Positions 25,682-37,829 of a stretch of 64,000 nucleotides of DNA are shown here, piece after piece. The stretch's first letter is position 1, and each line of letters starts with the position of its first letter. Source of the stretch: Shewanella sp. UCD-KL21 (GTDB lineage Bacteria; Pseudomonadota; Gammaproteobacteria; Enterobacterales; Shewanellaceae). The notes beneath the pieces were generated by a model that did no database searches, was not told the origin of the DNA, and worked only from the letters and a program-made list of their open reading frames with translations. The stretch spans positions 62,001 to 126,000 of the forward strand of contig NZ_MPHK01000007.1 of NCBI RefSeq assembly GCF_001957135.1. Direction: 5' to 3'. Position numbers and translations under genes: made by a program.

Positions 25682-26527
25682 CTATTGCTGAGCGGCTGCA
25701 TAGTTCATCAAATTAAGGTATGAATCCACATAAAACTTATCTCTGTTGGCTGCTAAATAAGCCAATAGTTCAGCATGAGCTTTGGATGATACCGATAGGT
25801 AATCACCGCCGACGCCATGAAAAACCAGGTTAATAAGTAAGGTGTCTGCAGAGGCATTGTTAATATAAGCAATTAACTCTTTACCGGTTTCGCCCCTTGG
25901 GTAAATGATGGGGTTGAAGCGTGGATCAATACCGTGACCTTTAATCGCGGTAAATAGGTGGTTTACTTTACTAAGATATTCTTGGCCTGCTGCTTCATCA
26001 TCTAAGCCTAAAGCGCTGCCCACAACTAAATCACCACAAGGGACGGTATAGGTGCGCTCAGTTTTACCATCAATAGCATTTAAAACAGCATTAGCAGCGC
26101 TAAGTTCCTCAATCATCTGCGTGACACTGTACTTATCAAGGTCTTGCTCAGCCTTAACCCAGCCCCGATTAGGCAGCGAGGCGCGGCAAGGATGGTGCAT
26201 GCTATGGTTACCCAGTTCATGACCTTGTTTAACTGCGGCTTGCCACTCACTCTTTCGCCGCACTAATACCGAAGACGTGGAAATAACATAAAAAGAGCCC
26301 TTAAAATGATGCTTATTCAGTGCTGGCAACACCTTGTCTAAATGGCTATTTAGGGCATCATCATAGGACAAACTTACCGCTAATTTACCGCCGCCAGGCC
26401 ATGTAAAATTTTGAGATTGAGTCTCCGCTGCCGACGCTGAAAAACAGGCCAATGCGAGTAAGACCATTGACCATAAAATCTGTAATATATATTTATTGAT
26501 CGTCAATTTAGCGCTCATAAAAGTCAT
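25682..26527 (-). CDS. Exported polysaccharide deacetylase (NodB/CE4 family)
   Basis: A 281-residue protein with an N-terminal signal segment (about 12-34, A-S-A-A). The NodB fold motifs are present: S-L-S-Y-D56-D57 (motif 1) and G-H-E-L-G-N-H108-S-M-H-H112 (motif 2), giving the metal triad D57/H108/H112. CE4 enzymes remove N- or O-acetyl groups from polymers such as peptidoglycan or poly-N-acetylglucosamine. Two close ATG codons (26527, 26518) are both possible starts. Downstream on the same strand lies a decayed copy of its own 3' end. Confidence 0.85.
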   Translation of the reverse strand: MTFMSAKLTINKYILQILWSMVLLALACFSASAAETQSQNFTWPGGGKLAVSLSYDDALNSHLDKVLPALNKHHFKGSFYVISTSSVLVRRKSEWQAAVKQGHELGNHSMHHPCRASLPNRGWVKAEQDLDKYSVTQMIEELSAANAVLNAIDGKTERTYTVPCGDLVVGSALGLDDEAAGQEYLSKVNHLFTAIKGHGIDPRFNPIIYPRGETGKELIAYINNASADTLLINLVFHGVGGDYLSVSSKAHAELLAYLAANRDKFYVDSYLNLMNYAAAQQ

Positions 26528-26624
26528 TCCAGCCCAGCTTTTTATAAAACCAAATATAAAACAAGCTATAAACTAACATATACATCAGCCTATTATGCAT
26601 ACTCTGACTTTCACTGAGCCGTTA

Positions 26625-27065
26625 TTATTTCGAAATAACAATGCGTGGATCTGTGCCTTCATCACAGCCTTCAAGCATGACTAAATAATCAAAGCTTTCG
26701 CCAACTTCAAGCTCTTCTTTCACTTTGCATTTGGCCTTACCATTTTTAAAATTTTTACCGCATTGATCTTTCAGTGGTGAGTTTTTAGTAAATTTTAATT
26801 TAAATTTACTAAAAATATCATCTGCCATTTCCCAAGTAATAAAATCACCTCGCTTGGCACAGATACACGCTTCAACCCCTTCACATTGGCCTTGCTCACA
26901 CCCGCTACCTTCATTAGGTGTAACCGTGACAGCGCACTCACTGGCAACCAAACTAATAGTTTGATCTTCAGCAAGACTTTGTCGTGAAAACATCCCCAAT
27001 ATACCTATGAGTGTAACTAAGGTTAATGCTCGAACTGTGAGTAATGGTTTTATAGTAATATTCAT
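26625..27065 (-). CDS. Small Cys-rich exported protein, unknown function
   Basis: 146 residues with a clear signal peptide (hydrophobic about 13-26, cleavage near S-L-A-E at 30-33). The mature part has eight or more Cys, including G-C-E-Q-G-Q-C-E-G-V-E-A-C-I-C, so several disulfides or metal binding are possible. AAGGAAG stands before the ATG. It starts 24 bp after the stop of the ToxR/CadC-like TPR regulator and is probably co-transcribed with it, perhaps as a periplasmic partner or effector. No family recognised. Confidence 0.7.
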   Translation of the reverse strand: MNITIKPLLTVRALTLVTLIGILGMFSRQSLAEDQTISLVASECAVTVTPNEGSGCEQGQCEGVEACICAKRGDFITWEMADDIFSKFKLKFTKNSPLKDQCGKNFKNGKAKCKVKEELEVGESFDYLVMLEGCDEGTDPRIVISK

Positions 27066-27089
27066 TGCTTTCTTCCTTGTTTTATTGCG

Positions 27090-29501
27090 TTATGGCATCG
27101 CCATGTTGACGTAAACACCTTGAAACTGAACATCTCTAGCCAGCAATTTTTTCGAATAGCCTAATTTAAGGGCATTATCGATATACTGAATAGCCAGTTG
27201 TTTTTCATCACAATTCACCGCCGCGATGGCCATGTCATAAAAAAGGTATGGATCGGGGCTATCTTGTAATTGCGTTGAAGTTATTTTTTGCAATGCCGGT
27301 TCACACTCACCAAGCTCTGATTGATACCGAGCAAACATTGCCTGCATAACATGGTCGTTGGGGTTAACGACAAATTGCTCACGGGCTAATTTATAGGCTT
27401 GTTGATAGCTTTGAAGGGCTTGAGTGGCATCACCAGAAAACTTTTCTGCATCAGCTAAATTAGCCCACAACACAGGATCGTTCGGACTCAGCTTAATCGC
27501 CTTGCGATAACTTTGGGCCGCATCAGTGAACTCATATCTAAAAAAGAGTGCTGTCCCAAGGTTTGAGTAAGTTAACGCATTGGGTGCTAAAGATAATGCG
27601 GTTTGCCACGCCTTAGTGGCCTTTTCTAATTCATCATCAAGAAAGTAAGCGCCGCCCAAACTGCTGTAGCCATTGGCATAATCAGGCTTTAACAGGGTCA
27701 CTTTAAGGTACTGCTCTTTAGCATTTTTATATTGACCATTGTTAAAGTAATAATTGCCAAAGCGCTGATAATTTTTCCAGTATCCCGGCTCTAATTGAAT
27801 CGCATTAGCAAATAAATCCACCGCTTTATCATTGTTACCCAGTTGAGTCTGGCTGTCGGCTGCACCAATAATTGCTTCAATATTTTTAGGGTTTAGGGTT
27901 AATGCCTCGTCAAAAAACGCAATAGATTGTGCATAACGGCCACTTAAGCGCTCTAGGTTACCTAAGGCAACTAAGCCTTCTTCTTTTAAATTAGACACCT
28001 GAGTCAATGCATTACAAATTTGCTGGGCAGATTCAAACGTCGCAAGCTTTTTATTTATCTGATATTGATTTAGATAGGTTTGACATAAACCCGCGCTGGC
28101 TAAAGTAAATTCACCATCAAATGCCAACGCTTTCATAAAGTGAAACTCCGCTTGGGCTAATGTGGCCAGAGTGGGAGCTTTAAACAGCTCGCTTTTACCT
28201 TGTATATAACTGTCATAAGCTTTGAAGTCATCGGTGCTGATCAGCTCCTGACTGTCTAATTCACTCGACTGTGCAATCAGTGATAATGCATTAAAAAGCT
28301 CACGATATATTTGTTTTTGCACCAACAATATATTGCCGACATCGCCTTTAACAACCGACGACCATACCTGTAAATATGTTTTAATATCAGTAATATGCAA
28401 TATAATTGAAAATTCACCTGCATTTTCAGTAATGGCGCCATCCACCAAATATCGCACCCCGAGTTTTTCGGCATAGGTGGATAGTTTGCTGTTTTGGGGA
28501 ATTTCATTTACTGCCCGCTGAGACATTAAATTAAAAGCACTTTGCTTGCTTAAGGCGCTAATAACTTCGCCTTGAAAGGTGGATTCAAAATAATGTGGTA
28601 ATTGGCTTTGCTCACCAAACACAAAAGGGATAACCGCAATAAGATTATCTTGAATAGGTAGGCTGGTTTTCAGCGCAGCGACCTTGGGTTTTTCATTATA
28701 AATAGAGTCAATTAAATGCAGCGATAAAAAACCACCTAAAATGGACAATGCGCCAATAAAGAAAAAATCAAACGCCAACTGCTTGTAAAACACCTTTTTC
28801 TTCGGATGATTTCTATCAGCTTTAAATAAGTCTTTTTTGACCTTAATATCCTGAAACCATGTGTAAATAAGTAATATTGGAAAACCGACAACCAGTACTA
28901 AAACAACAATTTTAATGCCCCAATCAGGCACATTAAAAATCGGAAAAATAATGGCAATAATTTGAATAATGAGCCAAGTCATAATCGAAAAAGCCACACT
29001 AACACGAAATAAATTAGAGTTTTTTAATAAGGCAATATTCAAGTGCCATTGCGGTGTATGCGAACTTTTTTCAGTGGCGGATTTTGACAACGGCGCTTTT
29101 AACGCCGCACGCTTTCGGTTAAGCGCCTCCTCATCAAGGGGAGCGACTGTCGCGATTAATCTATAGCCCTTTCGGGTAATGGTTTGGATAAAAACAGGGG
29201 ACTCTTTGTGATCATCTAAGGCGTGGCGAATTTCGCTAATTACATGGCTTAAATTTCTACGCTTTCGATTAAGTTTCCCCCAACCAAAAGCGAGCAATCG
29301 CTGACTTGAAAGCAACTGCTCGGGGTGTGAACATAAATATAATAAGATTTCAAAAGCTTTAGGAGGTAAGTGACGACGTTCCCCATGAATAATCACTTCA
29401 CCATCTTCAGGTAATACCACAATGTCGTTTAACACAAAACCTTGACGTAAGTTAGGGTCTATTCCTTCCGTATCGCTCTGATTTCTGCCCTTTGAGTCCA
29501 T
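27090..29501 (-). CDS. Membrane-anchored ToxR/CadC-type winged-helix regulator with C-terminal TPR domain
   Basis: 803 residues. The N-terminal OmpR-type winged helix covers about 22-118, with L-P-P-K-A-F-E-I-L-L-Y-L and the wing I-T-R-K-G-Y-R-L-I-A. Three transmembrane helices follow at about 165-188, 195-215 and 242-263. A beta-rich region starting I-A-V-I-P-F-V-F then leads into many tetratricopeptide repeats from about 430 to 760 (the A-x-x-x-Y-x-K-A pattern recurs). The arrangement is that of one-component regulators that bind DNA from the membrane, with the TPR part outside. The ligand is unknown. It probably forms an operon with the Cys-rich exported protein downstream. Confidence 0.85.
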   Translation of the reverse strand: MDSKGRNQSDTEGIDPNLRQGFVLNDIVVLPEDGEVIIHGERRHLPPKAFEILLYLCSHPEQLLSSQRLLAFGWGKLNRKRRNLSHVISEIRHALDDHKESPVFIQTITRKGYRLIATVAPLDEEALNRKRAALKAPLSKSATEKSSHTPQWHLNIALLKNSNLFRVSVAFSIMTWLIIQIIAIIFPIFNVPDWGIKIVVLVLVVGFPILLIYTWFQDIKVKKDLFKADRNHPKKKVFYKQLAFDFFFIGALSILGGFLSLHLIDSIYNEKPKVAALKTSLPIQDNLIAVIPFVFGEQSQLPHYFESTFQGEVISALSKQSAFNLMSQRAVNEIPQNSKLSTYAEKLGVRYLVDGAITENAGEFSIILHITDIKTYLQVWSSVVKGDVGNILLVQKQIYRELFNALSLIAQSSELDSQELISTDDFKAYDSYIQGKSELFKAPTLATLAQAEFHFMKALAFDGEFTLASAGLCQTYLNQYQINKKLATFESAQQICNALTQVSNLKEEGLVALGNLERLSGRYAQSIAFFDEALTLNPKNIEAIIGAADSQTQLGNNDKAVDLFANAIQLEPGYWKNYQRFGNYYFNNGQYKNAKEQYLKVTLLKPDYANGYSSLGGAYFLDDELEKATKAWQTALSLAPNALTYSNLGTALFFRYEFTDAAQSYRKAIKLSPNDPVLWANLADAEKFSGDATQALQSYQQAYKLAREQFVVNPNDHVMQAMFARYQSELGECEPALQKITSTQLQDSPDPYLFYDMAIAAVNCDEKQLAIQYIDNALKLGYSKKLLARDVQFQGVYVNMAMP

Positions 29502-29912
29502 AAAAAGTTGAGCCTTATAGATTCTAATGTTCGCCTGAGAATGCGGAAACTATCACTCTGAAATGGGGAGAAACTGCATATTTAACTGAATGATCAGTCT
29601 AGGTAGGATTTTTCTATTGCGCAAACCATAGCAAACGCCCTGCTGTTATGGATTTTAAAACCCTCTAATGGCTTTAACCCTGCTATATCAGGCTATGTAG
29701 CGATATTCGAACTAAGAGTCATATTTTACATTCACCGTTAGCGACTGAAATTACATACATTAGTAGTACATGATTCCAGACTGTTATATGCACTTTAGTT
29801 GTACGCTTGTCATTGTTTAAAGCTAAAATTTTAGCACTCATTGATAACAGCATATTAATACAGTGGGCAACCGGCACCTATCGACCCAATGATTGCCCCC
29901 TAAGCCAAAAAT
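29502..29912. other. Intergenic upstream of the TPR regulator, no gene seen
   Basis: About 410 bp with the regulator's promoter on the minus strand. No RNA gene, repeat or open frame that I can support. Confidence 0.4.
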
Positions 29913-29943
29913 AAAAAGCGCCAGTGATAACTAGCGCTTTTTT
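29913..29943 (-). terminator. Rho-independent terminator after the large secreted repeat protein
   Basis: AAAAAGCGC and GCGCTTTTT arms with a 12-base loop; T-rich on both strands, 18 bp past the stop codon. Confidence 0.8.
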
Positions 29944-29960
29944 GGGGGAACTCCTTTAAA

Positions 29961-32444
29961 TTAGTCTTCATTCAACTGTACGGTGACGTTAGCAACATCA
30001 TTTGCCTCGTTACCTTCATTATCTTTAACCACCACCTCAACGAGATCGGCAAGGTTACTGGCATAAGGGGTAACGTCGCTGGTGTCATATTTAAATACAT
30101 TTTCAGCGGCGTCATTTTCAGTGGCAAGTAGGTGTACATCGAACTGACATTCATAGTAATCGTTAGCTAAAATGATTTGTGTACCATCAGTGCTACAACT
30201 GCTGTTACTCACCTCAAAAGAGTTCGAGTTAATTGCCGTACCGGAATCAGGGACGGTCTGATCACTAATATTGACTTCTTCCAAGGTAACGCTTTCAAAT
30301 GTCGAATTATTATCAATTCTGACGAAGATGGTGAAGTCAATCTTCAGATCCATTGTGATACTCGGATCGACATTGTTAAAGTTAACATTGGCCGAATCAT
30401 CGTTGGAACGCACTGAGTTACTTTCGTTATCAATCGCGGTTACATAGGCAGTATTAGTCAATGGGCTAGATGCTGGCTCACCGGTAACCGTGGCTGCGAT
30501 AGTACACACATAATCAGTGTCGTAAGTCACCACTGTGGTAGTGAAATTACACAGATCATTAGTGACAGTGACTCGAGTCCCATCTAAGACCGGATCTACT
30601 AGGCTTTGTAGGGTAATTGATTCACCAGAAGGTGAAGTATTGTCAATAGTAAAGCGATAGATTACGTCACCGCCAGGCTCATCCACATAAGCATCATCAC
30701 TGTAGGCACTGTCAGGATCACCTGCGACCTTAACTTGTTTAACTAGAGTCAATGCTGGCGCAACATCAGCAATCATCACTTGTTCAAAGTCCGTTGCTGT
30801 GGCTTCATCCGCCTCGTTATCGAAACCTTTTACTTCGATATCATTACGCACTGTCCTTGGTTCGCCACTAACATCACGTGTAAAGGTACAGGTAAAGCTA
30901 TCTCCAGAGTCACCTTTCTTAGCTAACACCTTAGGCCAGCCATCATCACAGCTATTGCCTGTGATGTCTGCTACGAGGTCTAAGTCAGCACTGCCGACCG
31001 TATCGACCAAGCTGCTTAAGGTTACTGCATCCACTAGGCTTTCATTACTGATGATCAGCTTATAGGTCACTGCGCCACCGGGCTCAGGAATATAATCAAC
31101 ACCACTACAACGACCATCAGCATCAATCGTACCGCTCATACAGGTATAACCTGGTCCAGCGATGGCAAACTTCTCAATAGCCAACACTGGCGCGACATTT
31201 TTAACGGCAACTTGTACTTCACTAGAACAGGTACCATCGACCATAGCGCCGCTTAAAGGCTCAATACATTGACCAATGTTATCGGCATTGTTGTCCTCGG
31301 CAATCACCTTAACAACATCACGATAAAATTCATTCGATTGATCATTGGGCAGATCTTCATCATCAATTCGCACCACAATGTCACACTCAAAGGCCAACGT
31401 CGCCGCATTTAACACCTTAGGTAAACTCACATCATCACAGGTGTAGTTAGCAGGAGAGTTTTCATCCCAAGTGCCAAGTAGTGTCACATTGCCTTGGGTG
31501 ACATCGCTACCACTATTTAGATCAAAGCTATACAGATTAGCGTCTGCATCGGTAGTCGACCACACATAATCAGCTAAGGCTGTGACATTGAGATCAGCTT
31601 CAGGGGTTTGTGTTTCAACTCTGATGGTATAGGTATAAATTCCGCTAGGCTCAAAAGCCTCACCTGAAATGGGACTTTTAAGGGTTTTGCTCACCAAAGG
31701 TGGATTAGGTTGGATAAAGATATTAAGCGGAATGTCACCACAATTACATTTAGAGGTAGTATTGGGCTCTTGACCCGGATTATCACCGTTTGCAGCACAA
31801 TTGTGTCTTTCTTGATTATCCCACGCAGCACAGTAGACAAAATCGACCTGAGTATCATCACCCGCTTCACACAGCATGGTAAAAGTCGCATCCACTAAGG
31901 TGTATTCATCGTTAACTAACGGGCCTTTAGCTATATCACCACAGACATCACCATCTAGATCTTGTGCAACCAATACACCAGAGTCAATATCTGGTGCAAA
32001 TTCGTTTTTAGGGATAACAATGCTACAAGCTGAATCATCCTGCTGTATAACCTGTGGCGATTGTTGATTCAAAGGTAAGAAAAAGGTGGTATCCCAACGC
32101 TCATTGGCATTGGTTCTGACTCGTAAATCAGCCGTCACCATCATAGTGTCACCTTTAGTACAGCTAAAGTTACCTTCACTATCGGGTCCATTACCATCTA
32201 CCGCTTTTACTGTCACAGTGGTTATTTCAACATCATTTGCAGTACAGTTGAGCGAAGCCCCAAGGACATCTTTAAGACCCTTACCGCCAGTGGCAAAATA
32301 AGCATCTGCCATACATGAATTAGGGCTATTAGCCGGCCCTTCATAAATGGGGTTTGCCTCAAGGGTACTAACAGAAACTAAAGAGGTAACCCCCAATAGC
32401 ATAGCTAGCCCCATCGCAAACCAATTAAATTTAATTCGTCTCAT
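29961..32444 (-). CDS. Large secreted protein with DUF11-like beta-sandwich repeats
   Basis: 827 residues from the ATG at 32444 (GGTGAT upstream); the GTG at 32456 is a weaker start. A signal peptide (about 8-31, ending L-E-A-N) is followed by a Cys-rich N-terminal domain. Repeated modules of roughly 120-130 residues follow, seen in the recurring pattern E-P-G-G-x-V-x-Y-x-x-x-I-x-N-x-S then V-T-L-x-S-L-V-D (near 450-490 and 600-640). This resembles DUF11-type surface adhesin/filament modules. No anchor or autotransporter barrel is visible at the C terminus, so it may be released or polymerise. The VpsR-like activator upstream may control it. Confidence 0.7.
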   Translation of the reverse strand: MRRIKFNWFAMGLAMLLGVTSLVSVSTLEANPIYEGPANSPNSCMADAYFATGGKGLKDVLGASLNCTANDVEITTVTVKAVDGNGPDSEGNFSCTKGDTMMVTADLRVRTNANERWDTTFFLPLNQQSPQVIQQDDSACSIVIPKNEFAPDIDSGVLVAQDLDGDVCGDIAKGPLVNDEYTLVDATFTMLCEAGDDTQVDFVYCAAWDNQERHNCAANGDNPGQEPNTTSKCNCGDIPLNIFIQPNPPLVSKTLKSPISGEAFEPSGIYTYTIRVETQTPEADLNVTALADYVWSTTDADANLYSFDLNSGSDVTQGNVTLLGTWDENSPANYTCDDVSLPKVLNAATLAFECDIVVRIDDEDLPNDQSNEFYRDVVKVIAEDNNADNIGQCIEPLSGAMVDGTCSSEVQVAVKNVAPVLAIEKFAIAGPGYTCMSGTIDADGRCSGVDYIPEPGGAVTYKLIISNESLVDAVTLSSLVDTVGSADLDLVADITGNSCDDGWPKVLAKKGDSGDSFTCTFTRDVSGEPRTVRNDIEVKGFDNEADEATATDFEQVMIADVAPALTLVKQVKVAGDPDSAYSDDAYVDEPGGDVIYRFTIDNTSPSGESITLQSLVDPVLDGTRVTVTNDLCNFTTTVVTYDTDYVCTIAATVTGEPASSPLTNTAYVTAIDNESNSVRSNDDSANVNFNNVDPSITMDLKIDFTIFVRIDNNSTFESVTLEEVNISDQTVPDSGTAINSNSFEVSNSSCSTDGTQIILANDYYECQFDVHLLATENDAAENVFKYDTSDVTPYASNLADLVEVVVKDNEGNEANDVANVTVQLNED

Positions 32445-32489
32445 AATAATCACCACTTTGTTATTTAATCTCTAACTAAAATGATTGAT

Positions 32490-32506
32490 ACAGCACTATG
32501 TGCTGT
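32490..32506 (-). promoter_or_regulatory. Palindrome upstream of the secreted repeat-protein gene
   Basis: ACAGCAC-TAT-GTGCTGT, 7-bp perfect arms, 46 bp before the start codon. It could be an operator or a leader hairpin. Confidence 0.35.
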
Positions 32507-32543
32507 CGCTATTAATATCAATCGACCTTTACCTTGTGAGCAG

Positions 32544-32556
32544 CAATGTGACATTG
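32544..32556 (-). promoter_or_regulatory. Second palindrome upstream of the secreted repeat-protein gene
   Basis: CAATGT-G-ACATTG, perfect 6-bp arms, about 100 bp before the start. Position is compatible with an activator site. Confidence 0.3.
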
Positions 32557-32912
32557 TTTTATATGAAAACAACAAGCGCTCTCAGGCCTGAAAAATCCGC
32601 GTTCTAAACACTAGCCTCTAACAAAGCAGTATTTAAGCCAACTTACTAAGCTATTGAAATATTTTGATAAAATGTTTTTACTTGGGTATTTAAACGCTAA
32701 GGTGTTACATAAGTGAAACAGTGCTTTTGCCTGATAAATTTAGGGCGTTGTAAATAAGGGAATATTTAGCGAGTGCGTTTATAAAAGTAACTCTAATGGT
32801 GTCCAAGCTGTTACTGTCGACATGACTTTGCATACAACATATTGATGAGTAGTAAATTGACTAACAAGCGCGAACATAACTTAAAACATCGTCTCAAGTT
32901 GAGGTGTTAAAT

Positions 32913-34310
32913 CTACAGTTTGATTTGGCACTTTTTGATTAAGCGATATAAGGTGGTGCGGGATATTTTCAATTCTCTTGCCGCCGCAGACATGTTGTGA
33001 TTATTGCGTTTGATAGCATCAAGTAGTAGCTCGGTATCAATATCGACTCTGTGTTGGGCTAAATTAACTTTACCGCTATTATCTTGATGAATGACTGCGG
33101 CCTGTAACCCTAAGTCGGCATCGGTTAACTGCTGATTATTTGCCATAATAATGGCGCGGCGGATGCGATTTTTTAGCTCTCTGACATTACCTGGCCATTC
33201 ATATCCGCACATCACCTCTAGAGCTCTAGCAGTCAGAGCAGATATTTGCTGACTCGGACTGTATTGATGTAGATATTTAGCTGCCAGTAAGGGGATATCC
33301 TCTTTGTGCTCCCTAAGGCTAGGTACATGAAGATGTAAAATATTAACCCTATGGTATAAATCCTCTCTAAAACGCCCCTCTTCCACCGCTGTATCTAGAT
33401 TGATATGCGAAGCAAGTATGATGCGGCAATTGATATTGATAATCTCACTACCGCCAACACGCTCAATGATGTGCTCATCAAGGAATTGCAACAGGTGAAC
33501 TTGCGATTCTAACGACAAATCGCCTATTTCATCGAGAAACAAACTGCCATTATGGGCTCTTTCGATATGGCCAATATATTGCTTGTCGGCGCCAGTGAAG
33601 GCCCCTTTCTCATGGCCAAATAACTCTGAATTTATCAAACTAGCAGATAAGGCACCACAATTGATGGTAATAAATGGGCCATTATGACGGCTTGATTGAC
33701 GATGAATTAAATGGGCACAAAGACCTTTCCCCGTGCCGGTTTCTCCACTAATAAGTACAGCTTCATCTGCCTGAGCTATTTTCGAAATTTTACTTTTCAG
33801 TTGCTTAATGATTGTTGATTCACCGAGAATTTCATCACTTGTATTAGCTGTGAGTTCAGCAGCTTGGTGCATTGTTTTCAACTGCGCCATACCATAGGCG
33901 TGACCTAAAGTATGTTGCAACCGCTCCCAGTCAATTGGAAGGTGATGATAATCGCTAAAGTAACGACTAAGGCAATTGGTGAGCTTAACATCGGCAATAC
34001 TGGTATCGGTTAAGATTGCGATCCAGAGCAGATCATCCTGACAATCATTTAATTGATTAATGCTACTGAGCACTTTTTTTATCTGTTTTTTAGAAATCAA
34101 TGCGATAGCAATTTTAATGTCATACTGATTAAGTATGTTTAGCGCACAGCTTGGTTTGTCAGCATGAATACAGTGCCAACCAAATGGTTTAAGTTCACGT
34201 TCGGCTTCAAACTCCTTATTGGTAAAGTTCAGCACCAATAACTCCCTTATTGGCGGCGGGCTACACTTAAATTTTTTCACTGTATTAGCACCCGGGGTAG
34301 TGTTGCACAA
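32913..34310 (-). CDS. VpsR-like sigma-54-type transcriptional activator
   Basis: Up to 465 residues. The N-terminal third (about 22-145) looks like a degenerate receiver domain of the VpsR type without a clear phospho-acceptor Asp. An AAA+ domain follows with Walker A G189-E-T-G-T-G-K-G196, G-A-F-T-G-A at 236-241 and Walker B S-L-F-L-D-E-I-G-D. A C-terminal Fis-type HTH (N-H-N-M-S-A-A-A-R-E-L-K-I-S-R-T-T-L-Y-R) ends the protein. VpsR in Vibrio binds cyclic di-GMP and drives matrix genes; a similar role is plausible next to a secreted repeat protein. No ATG is available: the frame opens with TTG at 34310 or GTG at 34280, and neither has a good ribosome site, so the start is uncertain. Confidence 0.82.
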   Translation of the reverse strand: MCNTTPGANTVKKFKCSPPPIRELLVLNFTNKEFEAERELKPFGWHCIHADKPSCALNILNQYDIKIAIALISKKQIKKVLSSINQLNDCQDDLLWIAILTDTSIADVKLTNCLSRYFSDYHHLPIDWERLQHTLGHAYGMAQLKTMHQAAELTANTSDEILGESTIIKQLKSKISKIAQADEAVLISGETGTGKGLCAHLIHRQSSRHNGPFITINCGALSASLINSELFGHEKGAFTGADKQYIGHIERAHNGSLFLDEIGDLSLESQVHLLQFLDEHIIERVGGSEIININCRIILASHINLDTAVEEGRFREDLYHRVNILHLHVPSLREHKEDIPLLAAKYLHQYSPSQQISALTARALEVMCGYEWPGNVRELKNRIRRAIIMANNQQLTDADLGLQAAVIHQDNSGKVNLAQHRVDIDTELLLDAIKRNNHNMSAAARELKISRTTLYRLIKKCQIKL

Positions 34311-37116
<2,806 letters not shown>

Positions 37117-37174
37117 GTCGTTAGGCAGGTATGCATGCAATTTAACACTAACAAAGTGTTGAGATTCAAAAGCA

Positions 37175-37202
37175 AAAAAGCGAATCAATCGATTCGCTTT
37201 TT
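37175..37202 (+). terminator. Rho-independent terminator after katG
   Basis: AAAAAGCGAATC and GATTCGCTTTTT arms (12 bp, perfect) with a 4-base loop. Confidence 0.85.
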
Positions 37203-37263
37203 AATGCTTCTTGCTAATAAGTTACTTTATTAACTCAAGCTACTGATTTAAAAATTAATCAGC

Positions 37264-37512
37264 TTACTTGTAAAAGGCTTCAATAGTGCCTTTCACTGTC
37301 ATCATCAGCGGTTGACCGCGACGGTCTAACGCTTTGTGAGATGGCACTTTAACCCAACCTTCACTGATGCAATATTCTTCAACGTCAAAACGCTCTTTAC
37401 CGTTAACGGTAATACCAATGTCGTGATCGAAAATGGCAGCCACATGATGTGGGCTACGTGGGTTAACGGAAAGGCGATCAGGTAAAGCAAGTTTCTCAGT
37501 TGAATCAGTCAT
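37264..37512 (-). CDS. DUF3297 family protein
   Basis: A small 82-residue soluble protein with the family pattern L-P-D-R-L-S-V-N-P-R-S-P-H-H at 10-23, then F-D-H-D-I-G-I-T-V-N-G and V-K-G-T-I-E-A-F-Y near the end. DUF3297 proteins are short, widespread in proteobacteria and of unknown function. Single gene convergent with katG. Confidence 0.85.
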   Translation of the reverse strand: MTDSTEKLALPDRLSVNPRSPHHVAAIFDHDIGITVNGKERFDVEEYCISEGWVKVPSHKALDRRGQPLMMTVKGTIEAFYK

Positions 37513-37829
37513 GGTCTGCTATCTGTAGTAATAAATATATGCGCTATTGTAGGCAATAGCGCCGTTTTGCTCAAGCGCAGCTGTCGTAAATGTGAGAATA
37601 CTCCACAGAGTCAATTAAGATTAGTAAACTTGAGTAGCTTGATTCGTTGCACTGAAAATAATTCAAGCTCCCCCCCCAGCAATTCAATAGTTACATTACA
37701 ACCGCGCACCAGATACCAAACAAGTCAATCACAAGTAACCATTTGTATCTACACAACTAACAAGATATTCTAGCTGACTTAGCTAGGTCAAATATGACTC
37801 ATGGATACTGTAGTAAAAAGGATTTTTGA
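37513..37829. other. 317-bp intergenic before the FG-GAP-type lipoprotein
   Basis: Divergent promoters for the DUF3297 gene and the lipoprotein are expected here. A 68-codon frame at 37567-37773 has no ribosome site and looks non-coding. Confidence 0.4.

Larger units (their letters stand above)
32445..32912. other. Intergenic between the secreted repeat protein and the VpsR-like regulator
   Basis: About 468 bp with no gene. It holds two palindromes upstream of the secreted-protein gene (listed) and ends downstream of the regulator's stop. I found no convincing sigma-54 -24/-12 element. Confidence 0.45.

Noticed and set aside
32445-32560. Sigma-54 promoter before the secreted repeat-protein gene
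   Set aside because: I looked for GG-N10-GC elements because a sigma-54-type activator gene is adjacent, but found none with a good match; only palindromes remain.
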